In this document: piece after piece, positions 38,401 to 44,313 of the stretch
Layout of the letters: each line of letters begins with the position of its first letter
How positions within the stretch are numbered: position 1 is the stretch's first letter
Assembly (NCBI GenBank): GCA_039566865.1
Contig: CM076949.1
Coordinates: 1,922,001-1,986,000 of the forward strand
Direction of reading: 5' to 3'
Source of the DNA: Aurelia coerulea
Lineage: Eukaryota; Cnidaria; Scyphozoa; Semaeostomeae; Ulmaridae
Length of the DNA stretch: 64,000 nt
Translations under genes and position numbers: made by a program
The notes under the pieces: model-generated
Seen by the model: only the letters and a program-made list of their open reading frames with translations
Databases searched by the model: none
Told to the model about the DNA's origin: nothing

Positions 38401-41400
38401 GACCTTTGAAACGGGGATTCTGTTTATTGACTCATCCGGTAGCCTGTGTTGAAAACTTTGGCTCTTTCAGCTAAGCTAAAAAAATTAGGAGAGACAGTAA
38501 TGCCAAAAGTCCAGATATACTTTCTTCAAACAGACAAGGTTTGAATTCTCCAGTGTACAAGGATTATCTGGCACATCAGTCTAATAGAGAAAAAACCAGG
38601 CTGTTACAGTAACTGGCAACGAAATATGAAAATGATTACACACCTCCTTTTATTTGCAATATTTTCCATCCTCTGCAATCAGTGAAGACAACCATCTGTA
38701 AATTTAATAGAAAACATTATACATATAGAAAAAACACAGAAACAATATATCAAAGGTTTTACAAAGGGGAATACTGCTACCTCTCTCACGAGAAATGATA
38801 ATATCAAAGGTCTTAGAAAGGGGAATACTGCTACCTCTCTCACGAGAAATGATAATATCAAAGGTCTTACAAAGGGGAATACTGCTATCTCTTCAAGAGA
38901 AATGATAATATCAAAGGTCTTACAAAGGGGAATACTGCTACCTCTCTCACGAGAAATGATAATATCAAAGGCCTTACAAAGGGGAATACTGCTACCTCTC
39001 TCAAGAGAAATGATAATGCATTTTTTGTAAACAATAATGTAGTAATTTCTTTTTTAGCAGAACTTGCTGAAGCTTTAAATAACCAGAGTCCTGATTGTCA
39101 TATCATAAATTTTAGTTCTTTCTCTCTTTGTTTGCCATTTATTTGAAAAAACTCTGACTTATGTTTCATATAAGAGTAGACAAGCAAAGAAACAAACAGT
39201 TTGAATGTTACTAATCTTACCATTGACAAGTAAATAGTGGCTGCTTTCAAGTCTTTGTGCATATTTGCCTAATGGGTAAAAATGAGAGACCAGTCAGGCA
39301 AAAGAAGGTTGATAATTCAGCTGAAAGCAAAATAATCTTTCAAAAAAAATCTATGCTACAACCTAAGTTTCCTTCTAGGTGGAAAGAAATACTAAAAATT
39401 ATGCAGGGATGCAGTAAGGATTTGGAAGACAAGGATACTACAACTCTAGAAATAAAAAAACATTGTCGTAGTAAGATTTTAGGTAATTCTATAAAAGGAG
39501 TGAGCAAGGTGAACAATTTCTTGATACCTTTAGGTTTTTCAATTGTTTGCAGCATAGATGCAAGATTCTTTTGAGTTGCTGCATCCATAATACAGTATGA
39601 TCCTTAGACAGCATTACTGACATATACCAAAACTAAAAAAAGTATGAAGACAAAATTTTAAAACATTGAAGTAGGTAAGAATTTACTGATTTAACACTGC
39701 AAACAAAACATCAGTCTTAAAATTCTTTCTAGTCCAAACAGTATATATTCCTTGGAAGAAAGGTTTTCTCTCTTGCCAGATACATACAATATTTTGACTA
39801 CTTTAGAATAGGGGTCTACCCACAAGAAGTTAATTTCAAGACAATCAAGATGCCTTGCGCACATTAAAGCATAAAGGATTTCCAACAATTCTTAAAAACT
39901 CTTTCAGACTTCTTTGCATTAAGATAAGCCGTATGAAAACAAGTAAATTTTTCTAAACAAGGAACAATTTTTTTAAAGAATCCTCAAGAATTCTTTGGCA
40001 GGAAAACCATGTCAATTATAAATGCCATGCCTGCAAGACAAAATCAGGAAAAAAGAAAGAAACAAGGTGGAAAGAGGTGTGGATTACCTTGGGGTCTGAT
40101 TCCAATTCTAGATTGAATAATATGACTCTGCATAAAACATTCAATCTTTTCATTGCCTCAATGTCTCCATTTTTACACAGGAACAACATCTTCTTTGTAA
40201 TATCAAAGATAACCAGAGCTGCAATTTGAAATCAAAGTGATATACTGTACAGTATAGACATCACCAATCAATAATCGCGCTCTCTGAAACATGTAGAGGA
40301 GAAAAACATTTGAAAACAAATTATTTTGAAGTATTAAAATTAATTACCTGGGACTTTTCTTTTTATCTCATTATTGGCACATGGATCTGTCAAGGTTTTA
40401 TCAAATTCATCCCTGTAAGCATGCAAAAATATATCTGTTATTTGACCATTGGTAAAAAATTGCATGAACAAACTTAGGGCCTGTTTATATGAGAAAAATA
40501 TCTCACCTGCCAGACCCAGAGCTGACAGGCGAGATTCCACCTTTCCATAGAATCCTTTCTAAATTTCATTTCGCGTTTATATGAAAAATGCAACACCACT
40601 GGCATAGTGAGATCACAACCCCGTGGGAGTACATAACATGTTCAGGGTACGGGTATGTGCCACCCATATGGGTGGGTTTTTGGGCCCAAAATTCTCTAAA
40701 CAAGGGTCCTTTTTTCGGCAGATTTTCCATAAACATGGGTGGGTTTCGCTGAAATTCACAAAAAATTGTTAAAATGGGCAGTTTTCCGGCAAAATTCATA
40801 ATTAAGGTGGGTATCAAGAGCAAGTTTCGGTAATTAGAAGAGGGTAGCTTTCTGAAAGCCGGGCGGCAGACCCCCGTCCATCCACAAGTCATGTACCCCC
40901 CAGGGATCACACCTCACCATAGTGAGATCACATCTCACCTGGGTGAGGTGACAATTTTCCATATAAACGAAACACTGCCGGTATAATGAGGTGTATTTTT
41001 GGCTTTCTTCGTTGATTCCTATTGGTAAATTTGTCCTGATTTCAGGGAAGAGAAACATTGCTCCATCTTGCCTCTCAGCCCCGGGGCTGACAGGCGAGGG
41101 TAAAAAATAAAAAAAAAACAGTGCCTGAAATTTAGCTCGCCTGTCACCCCCTTGTCTGGCAGGTGAGGTCTTTTGCCTCATATACTGTAAATAAGCCCTT
41201 AGATTCTATTCAAAAATCTATATTTAGCTCTGTAGCTTTTTGGTCAAAATCATCAGTCATTCAAAGAAATACTGTAACTTGAACTCAAAAGTCTCCATAG
41301 CACTGATGAATAAAAACAATTCCCATTTTGCTTATCAATGAGGTACATCACTTTTTGTTAAAACATTAGGGCCAGACTGATAAGTTTGCAAAGTGCGCAC

Positions 41401-42224
41401 GGAAGATGCGCGCCTGGCTATTGTTTTAAGAAGAATGGTTCTATTGTTGTTCCTTTGTTATACATGAAATTGCGTGCGGAAGATCTTCCGCGCGCACGAC
41501 AAAGATAGCAGTCTGGCATTAGGGTTTATCTAATTCTATAGAATAGATAGAGAAAAAGAAACCAACCATATTTCATTTCTAATTCTTCTGGAGCATAGAA
41601 ATCTTCTGACAACAGCCTACAAAGAAAACAAGAAAAACGTTAATAGCACAAAGCAATTGAAATGCTAATGGTGCAGAACAGAAGAGCAAGTCTCATCTTC
41701 GCCAAAGTTTGCCTTGTTTTTTAGATGCGAGGGGGTGTTACTGGGTGTTAAAAGCTGAATTTGTCTGATACATGCCACTGCATAATAAATCCAACCAGTA
41801 CTCTCTGGATTATTGTCGTGTAAAAGGTTGTCCAACAATCCATTTCGTCATGTATAGCGGAATATGGCCGCTAACTTCTGGTACCCCTTGGCCCTTTCCC
41901 TTAACAGGCATATAGTGTTTACCTTTCCACACTAAGAGTTTTATTGAGATTGATATAAATGAATACCTCTGTCCGAGCATGGAAAACTCCTTATTTGGCC
42001 CTTTCTCCGTAGATTCGAGCCCTTCTGGCAGCTTCTAGGCTATCTATATTATGCTATGTTGTCGTCTTCTACCATGGCATTTCCATTCATTTGGGCCTAA
42101 ATTTTACCTGAATCTTGACGATGGCTTCTTCTCGTTTCTTCTCTTCAGCTCTTTGGTTCCTTGCATCCTGTGTTTTGCCAACAAAATCTTTCTTTTTGTC
42201 AACATCTTTATATCCAGAAAACAT
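13180..42224 (-). CDS. UBE3B: HECT-type ubiquitin-protein ligase E3B
   Basis: Complete 29-exon gene, 1100 aa (human about 1068). Exons 5' to 3': 42108-42224, 41567-41616, 40348-40412, 40088-40218, 39528-39632, 39221-39268, 38644-38695, 37390-37475, 36547-36629, 35779-35884, 35160-35280, 34576-34652, 33011-33123, 31744-31904, 30907-31065, 28498-28794, 27611-27794, 26760-26859, 26244-26357, 24445-24522, 23982-24080, 23112-23219, 21983-22120, 20435-20500, 18765-18823, 16615-16797, 14801-14912, 13967-14059, 13180-13377. Phases agree throughout and all junctions are GT-AG. The ATG at 42224 is the first after an in-frame stop. An IQ motif ([14 protein letters not shown]) spans exons 1-2, the calmodulin site in UBE3B. 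The HECT domain runs from about residue 735 to the end: [35 protein letters not shown], then catalytic Cys1068 in TASTCFNLL (codon 13279-13281) and the terminal FELS. It transfers ubiquitin from E2 to substrates. Identity is secure by full-length similarity. Confidence 0.97.
13420..13690 (+). mobile_element. tRNA-derived SINE, copy 1
   Basis: Starts 'ttgtggcacagtggtgtaat', a tRNA-like A box (TGGCACAGTGG), with a B box GATTCGAGCC near 13477. The tail reads 'ttaggttttctctagttctg', then 'agcgctaaaaatacaacttc', as in the copies at 27085 and 62045. It lies in the last UBE3B intron in antisense to the gene. B-box decay suggests it is inactive. Confidence 0.75.
14103..14305. mobile_element. Short MITE with internal tandem duplication
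   Basis: Ends read CAGTCCGTCTCAAATTAGAT and, inverted, TAGTCTGTCTCAAATAAGAT. Inside, a ~95-bp block ('atttgcgataacgcaaaaat' to 'gttgttattcgcgtgcat') occurs twice in tandem. A single-block copy lies at 29703-29815. It sits in a UBE3B intron. Confidence 0.7.
14944..15186 (+). repeat. (AATC)n microsatellite
   Basis: Two blocks of AATC/CAAT tetranucleotides (14944-15005 and 15063-15186) separated by about 55 bp of unique sequence. The second block holds a pure run of over 50 bp. Intronic in UBE3B and probably length-polymorphic. Confidence 0.95.
16013..16071. repeat. Small inverted repeat
   Basis: 'gtggctgccatagctgga' pairs imperfectly with 'ttccaactacggcagccac' across a ~20-nt loop. Likely a decayed MITE remnant in a UBE3B intron. 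The next ~500 bp include two orphan transposon-end motifs, near 16259 and 16552, of the GGGTG..C type. Confidence 0.5.
16952..17381. mobile_element. Foldback mariner-like MITE
   Basis: 430 bp flanked by TA. Almost the whole element is an inverted repeat with ~190-bp arms: 'ggccacagtaaatcgtacac' and 'gagctagaagcgagtttctt' on the left each recur inverted on the right. Termini ACGGATGCACCAAAATA and CCGGGTGCGCCAAAATA fit the CCGGGTG family seen elsewhere in the window. The right arm is closer to the consensus terminus. Confidence 0.82.
17560..18735 (+). mobile_element. LINE 3' end: reverse-transcriptase C terminus, 3'UTR and poly(A)
   Basis: An open frame ending at TAA 18250-18252 reads [55 protein letters not shown], then a Cys/His stretch LNPLC...[11 protein letters not shown]. 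This is the post-reverse-transcriptase region of a non-LTR retrotransposon family. An upstream stop (TGA near 17590) and missing 5' part show a truncated copy. A ~480-nt 3'UTR follows, containing the hairpin at 18597-18630, and it ends in an A20-plus tract (about 18713-18734) 30 bp from the donor of UBE3B exon 25. A second 3' end of the family is at 44536-45031. Confidence 0.88.
18597..18630 (+). other. Conserved hairpin in LINE 3'UTR
   Basis: CCATGGGG and CCCCATGG form a perfect 8-bp stem around an 18-nt loop ('tagtcattgtctttcgct'). The same structure with one loop change occurs at 44914-44947 in the other LINE copy. Such 3' hairpins can be recognised by the element's reverse transcriptase; that role is inferred here. 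Confidence 0.7.
19294..19560. mobile_element. GC-rich inverted-repeat element with internal 19-bp repeats
   Basis: Ends are CTACCCTGACCACC and its inverse GGTGGTCAGGGTAG. The interior is strikingly GC-rich for the window and carries about five copies of CAAATGYCCGGGGGCCGGG (near 19339, 19370, 19460, 19492 and 19533). No clear target duplication was found. It is in a UBE3B intron. Confidence 0.65.
19604..20022. mobile_element. pogo/Tigger-like MITE, copy A
   Basis: 419 bp with ends CAGTAAATCCCCGCATATAA and the inverse at 20022, both flanked by TA. The interior closely matches the copy at 29270-29692 (for example 'ttcagtttgatgaaaaatat'). No transposase. Confidence 0.85.
20773..21082 (+). mobile_element. 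MITE, TIR AAAGGGGCTCCGTCGCC, copy 1
   Basis: About 310 bp. The left end is AAAGGGCTCCATCGCCAAAC; the right end, inverted, is AAAAGGGGCTCCGTCTCCAA. TTAA is present on both edges. Internal phrases 'aatctgataacaccgca', 'ttatatccaagcaatcgtaa' and 'cgtttcgaccgaaatttgga' recur in copies at 24118, 46355 and 60801. Confidence 0.82.
21476..21877. mobile_element. MITE, TIR CACGTTTTTTTATAAGAAAC
   Basis: 402 bp flanked by TA on both sides, with near-perfect ~20-bp terminal inverted repeats and several internal AGTTTCTTA phrases. Sister copy at 12439-12787. It lies in the UBE3B intron between exons 23 and 24. Confidence 0.8.
22191..22300 (-). pseudogene. Decayed duplicate of UBE3B exon 23 (ghost exon 1)
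   Basis: The real exon (21983-22120) begins [17 protein letters not shown]. Here, on the same strand just upstream, a splice-acceptor-like CTAG is followed by a frame reading [14 protein letters not shown] and then TAA. The match continues into the flanking intron ('acagtcataagttaactc'), so genomic DNA was duplicated. The in-frame stop makes it non-functional. Confidence 0.82.
22557..22646 (-). pseudogene. Decayed duplicate of UBE3B exon 23 (ghost exon 2)
   Basis: A third, more diverged copy reads [18 protein letters not shown] then a stop shortly after, again attached to the duplicated intron phrase 'acagtcataagttaactc'. The acceptor and the first codons are lost. Confidence 0.7.
22646..22871. 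repeat. 113-bp tandem duplication
   Basis: Two adjacent copies of a ~113-bp block starting 'accaacatggacaagaaaat' (22646 and 22759), differing at a few bases. The block directly follows ghost exon 2, in the same UBE3B intron. Confidence 0.88.
24118..24405 (-). mobile_element. MITE, TIR AAAGGGGCTCCGTCGCC, copy 2 (end-truncated)
   Basis: Inverse orientation to copy 1; the terminus at 24405 reads TTTGGCGACGGAGCCCCTTT. The far end is missing its terminal repeat. It sits 39 bp from UBE3B exon 20 and extends close to exon 21. Confidence 0.75.
24625..24662 (+). repeat. 10-bp minisatellite (GAGATGTATT)x4
   Basis: Four copies of GAGATGTATT run directly into the left terminus of the element at 24663. 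Confidence 0.85.
24663..25199. mobile_element. mariner-like MITE at head of a tandem array
   Basis: Left end TTGGGTGTCTCAATAAAAAG after TA; right end, inverted, CAGTGTGTCCCAAAAAATAC before TA, both continuing into CTCC.GTTTGAAA. It is the CCGGGTG-type family. Its right end is part of the amplified 192-bp unit that follows. Confidence 0.75.
25143..26224. repeat. 192-bp tandem array containing a transposon end
   Basis: Unit starts (phrase AGAATTAGAGTATGAG) at 25201, 25393, 25585, 25777, 25889 and 26081. The unit at 25777 is shortened to 112 bp and the last is partial. Full units look identical. Each contains the final ~60 bp of the MITE at 24663-25199 plus ~132 bp of flanking DNA. Because 192 is divisible by three, one minus-strand frame stays open for about 290 codons; this is an artefact. 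The array ends 20 bp from UBE3B exon 19. Confidence 0.95.
26441..26608. mobile_element. Short MITE, TIR GTGTAGACTTATGACGATGA
   Basis: 168 bp with perfect ~23-bp terminal inverted repeats (GTGTAGACTTATGACGATGA then GTC). 'aaggtaccgcagg' occurs twice inside. A diverged relative may be at 34941-35095 ('gtagactgatt' to 'accagtctac'). Confidence 0.75.
27085..27275 (-). mobile_element. tRNA-derived SINE, copy 2
   Basis: On the minus strand: GTTGTGGCGCAGTGGTGTAA (A box), then GGGTTCGATACCC (good B box) near 27199-27211, and a tail with CAGTGCTTGGCGCTAAAA. It is the best-preserved promoter of the three copies, but shortened. It lies in UBE3B sense orientation. Just beyond, 27310-27356 holds an orphan pogo-like terminus. 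Confidence 0.78.
28822..29220. mobile_element. pogo/Tigger-like MITE, copy B
   Basis: 399 bp, ends CAGTAGAAACCCGCATAAAA and inverse, with TA on both sides. The interior differs from copies A and C. Begins 28 bp upstream of UBE3B exon 16, in the adjoining intron. Confidence 0.82.
29270..29692. mobile_element. pogo/Tigger-like MITE, copy C
   Basis: 423 bp, ends CAGCAAATCCCCGCATATAA and inverse, TA-flanked; the interior is nearly collinear with copy A at 19604-20022. Only about 50 bp separate it from copy B. Confidence 0.85.
29703..29815. mobile_element. Short MITE, single-block copy
   Basis: 113 bp, ends TAGTCTGTCTCAAATTAGAT and an inverse-like right end. The block matches the duplicated blocks at 14103-14305, in inverse order. 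The ~1 kb after it (29816-30900) holds no recognised feature apart from a short (TCA)n run near 30810. Confidence 0.7.
32133..32512. mobile_element. PIF/Harbinger-like MITE
   Basis: 380 bp flanked by TTA on both sides (32130-32132, 32513-32515). Ends GGCCCCGTTTACACTATGCC and, inverted, GACGCCGTTTACAATATGCC. The terminal phrase recurs internally ('gccgtttacactaaaccggc', 'accgtttacactatgccggt'), giving a subterminal repeat pattern. TTA duplications and GGSCC termini are Harbinger-type. Confidence 0.82.
33142..33938. mobile_element. mariner-like MITE with long inverted arms
   Basis: 797 bp, TA-flanked. Left end CCGGGTGAGCCAGAAAAAAG; right end, inverted, CCGGGTGAGTCCCAAAATGA. The terminal ~60 bp match well; a second matched inverted block ('tcgataaacctgctcaaa') is placed internally. 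No transposase. It begins 18 bp from UBE3B exon 13. Confidence 0.83.
34060..34215 (+). mobile_element. 5S rRNA-derived SINE-like fragment
   Basis: Contains GAAGTTAAGCTCGGTCGAG and GGATGGGTGACC about 25 nt apart, matching the A box/intermediate element and C box of a eukaryotic 5S rRNA gene internal promoter. The 5' part of 5S is not convincingly present, and an unrelated tail ('agggacgttaaactagggat') follows. A SINE3-type element or a 5S pseudogene fit; a functional 5S gene does not. Intronic in UBE3B. Confidence 0.62.
35337..35590 (+). repeat. (AATC)n microsatellite
   Basis: Impure ATCC/AATC tetranucleotide repeats over ~250 bp, beginning about 55 bp upstream of UBE3B exon 11 in the intron between exons 10 and 11. 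Probably length-polymorphic. Confidence 0.95.
36042..36507 (+). mobile_element. MITE, CTGCTCCCTGAATATCAA family, copy 3
   Basis: About 465 bp with 'gcaactgctccatggatatc' on the left and 'tgatattcagagagcagtga' on the right; the middle is shorter than in other copies and includes a C run. It ends about 40 bp from UBE3B exon 9. Confidence 0.72.
36933..37090. mobile_element. pogo/Tigger-like MITE, short copy
   Basis: 158 bp, ends CAGTAAGAACCCAAGAAATA and inverse CAGTAAGAACCTGCAAAAAA. Nearly the same length as the copy at 46062-46220. Confidence 0.65.
37184..37367. mobile_element. MITE, TIR AATAGACCTTTTAGCTATTC, copy 2
   Basis: 184 bp with 'aatagaccttttagctattc' and its inverse 'gaatagctaaaaggactatt'; the interior has 'ggatcgagcgttatttt' and 'gttcgatcgagtggcgcta'. 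It ends 23 bp from UBE3B exon 8. Confidence 0.78.
37583..37767. mobile_element. Inverted-repeat element enclosing telomere-type (TTAGGG)n
   Basis: Perfect 21-bp inverted ends: GAGTGCAGTTTAGCGGGCGG plus C at 37583-37603, and the exact inverse at 37747-37767. The interior contains GGGTTAGGGTTAG (about 37639) and a purer TTAGGG array at about 37690-37726. No target duplication was recognised. It lies in a UBE3B intron. Confidence 0.78.
37824..38421 (+). mobile_element. MITE, CTGCTCCCTGAATATCAA family, copy 4
   Basis: About 600 bp and the most complete copy, with extended inverted ends: AGAATCGCCGTTTGAAAGGC on the left and, inverted, AGAATCCCCGTTTCAAAGGT on the right. Confidence 0.8.
38749..39016. 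repeat. 54-bp tandem repeat, five copies
   Basis: Unit starts (ATCAAAGG) at 38749, 38803, 38857, 38909 and 38963; one unit is 52 bp. It encodes 'VREVAVFPF'-like strings on the minus strand only because 54 is a multiple of three. It lies between UBE3B exons 6 and 7. Confidence 0.92.
40477..41198. mobile_element. PIF/Harbinger-like MITE, interrupted
   Basis: 722 bp flanked by TTA (40474-40476, 41199-41201), ends GGGCCTGTTTATATGAG and inverse-like GGGCTTATTTACAGTATATG. Inner inverted blocks include 'ctcacctgccagac' and 'gtctggcaggtgag'. A hAT-like element is inserted at 40619-40904. Confidence 0.8.
40619..40904. mobile_element. hAT-like MITE nested in a Harbinger-like MITE
   Basis: 286 bp between GATCACAA (40611-40618) and GATCACAC (40905-40912), a 7/8 target duplication. 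Ends are GGGAGTACATAACATGTTCA and inverse GGGGGGTACATGACTTGTGG. Family member with 5975 and 8818. Confidence 0.73.
41369..41518. mobile_element. PIF/Harbinger-like MITE, 150 bp
   Basis: Flanked by TTA on each side, ends GGGCCAGACTGATAAG and inverse TGCCAGACTGCTATC, followed by matched GCGCGC-rich blocks. Lies 48 bp from UBE3B exon 2. Confidence 0.72.
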
Positions 42225-42964
42225 TGCATCATATGCTTCAAATCTTCCTTATTCTTCGACCGGGTTTTCTTCGCTGCTGCAGACTTTTCTTGCTTCTTGT
42301 TTCAAGTTGTTGTGCTAACCGCGCGGAAGGGAGGCCATAACAAAATGGCATTGGCTAATTTGGGGCTCCTCAGGGCTCCTTCCTCTCGCTGCTGATTGTC
42401 GATTGACGATTTTAGATCAAAAGTGGGTAAACAATTTAGAATCTATACATTTGACAATAATGACATGATGGCAGATGACACACTGATGACTGATGAAACG
42501 AACTTCAACTAATAACATATGTTTTAAACATAACAGACTCTCTCTCTAAGACTGCTAAATTCTAATAAAATAAATGAAATTCGTTACTATTATAACTGAT
42601 AGTCATATCTGCATCCCATTTACAATACCAACAAGTAAGCTTGTATCTTTCAAACTCTTAAGCACAGTCATCAAGTCTTTACAAAAACATTGAACGAATG
42701 GTTAATGCACCTTTCGTTTGCCCCAAGTCTATAGTGTACTTTCAGATACACTTATTACAGTTGGAGCAAGTCAAGTATAACCGAGAAACGGCACGTGCAA
42801 GGCATACTAGATCCTTTAAATTAGCCCATAAAAATGCATTAGCCATTCATGCAGTCCTTTCTAAAGATTTCATGCAAATACTCAAAATCTTGTCCTTTCA
42901 AACTCAAAACGCTTTTCGTTACTAGTTATATGAAGCACTGCAGCAATTCATTATGATTTTAGAC

Positions 42965-43253
42965 GTATAGAACTTTCAGCAGAGTCTGCTAAAGAGACTA
43001 GATCGAGCAACATTTGTTCACGTTTTGACTCCGCAAGAGAGCTTGCGTAGACTCATTACATTGTTTCACTCCTTGCATGAACAGCTACAACAACTGAAGC
43101 GGTAACAACACCCATTCAAGTAGCGTGAATGAAGGGGCTCTGATGGCGACTCTAAGCGTTGTGTGCATTCGAAAATTGGTAAATTCCCACAAAAAGTAGC
43201 AAAATGTCGCTCGATGCAGATTCTTTTGCCGAGTAGCTGAAAGATTTATTAAG
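42965..43253. mobile_element. MITE, TIR AATAGACCTTTTAGC family, diverged copy 3
   Basis: About 290 bp. The inner phrases 'gatcgagcaacatttg' and 'cattcgaaaattggtaaatt' and the right end 'agctgaaagatttatta' relate it to 11294 and 37184. The UBE3B to eIF4H intergenic space (42225-44313) holds this element and the next one; no gene is seen there. Confidence 0.55.
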
Positions 43254-43339
43254 AGATCCGTTATTAGAATGTTGGGTATCTACGAGCATAGCAAAGAGGA
43301 GGGCATTTGTTGAACATTTCTATTGGTTTGTTATTAATT

Positions 43340-44232
43340 CGGGTGCCCCAAAGAACGTCCCCACGCCACGCTTGATTAAATGTAGTGGAATAACAAAATG
43401 AGAAGATACTGCAAAAAGGGTCATACTTCTCGAAGTCTACTTTAGACTTTAAAACCTTGTTTTTAGCCTTACTTTAATGACTTACAGAGGCCTGAAAAAT
43501 GAATTGCAAGGTTTGACAAAGGCCTAAACAGTGGGCCTAAATGCTCTATGAGAGGTGGCCGAAGCGTTTATCCTGACTGAGAAGGAGCTGTCGTTTTCAC
43601 TAGACGAAGATGGCGTCAAAGAATTTTTTACCATGATCCTTTGCACGTGAAAGAATTTCGATTGATTCGATTGGTTGATTTATTGTTGAACGCAAAGGAT
43701 CATGGTAGAAAATTCCTTGACGCCACCTATTGCGCAATCCTCTATTGAAACTCCGAAGACATATCATTCAACTCTCTGGTACATAGCAGTGGTGCTTTAA
43801 TTTAGATGTGGTCAATGGTTTCTCTTTCCTTGGGATGCTTGAAGTGAATGAGTCTCAGATGTGTGAAGAGAGTGGTATCAATGCGAGTGAATAACAAGAT
43901 TTCGCAAGATGGACCAATTCGGCTGCAAAAAATGTTTGCATCAATGCCTGTTTGGAGTGAAACCTTTCACATATTAAACTTTATTGATAACGAACAGCAA
44001 TTGAATTTGTCCACATATACGAAATCTTGAGCATCAGATCTCCTTCGCAGTCAGGCTCCATACTTTTCAGAGCTCATAACTGAGGGCGTAAGCAAGCTAA
44101 AGTAAACTTCAGGTTTTGTCAATATCAAAGTTAAGATATTGGGAATACGAAAATAAATGTTAAAGGTTTATATTTCGATCTAAAATGTCATCAGAATTAA
44201 TCAAACGTGGGGACATTTTATGGGACACCCGG
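43340..44232. mobile_element. mariner-like MITE, ~890 bp
   Basis: Left end CGGGTGCCCCAAAGAACGTC and right end, inverted, CCGGGTGTCCCATAAAATGT, both followed by CCCCACG and TTGATTAA. TA follows the right end. A separate inverted repeat (43609-43729, arms around 'accatgatcctttgc') lies inside and may be a nested insertion. Confidence 0.72.
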
Positions 44233-44313
44233 TATTTGTCTACAACAAGTATTATTCTTATAAAACACAGTTATAAACAGCTTTTCAATCAGCTGCAATT
44301 ACGCTTCTATGTG

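Noticed and set aside
38679..38861. Minus-strand frame with repeated VREVAVFPF
   Set aside because: An artefact of the 54-bp tandem repeat.
42115..42318. Plus-strand frames opposite UBE3B exon 1
   Set aside because: They are antisense shadows of the IQ-motif exon on the minus strand.
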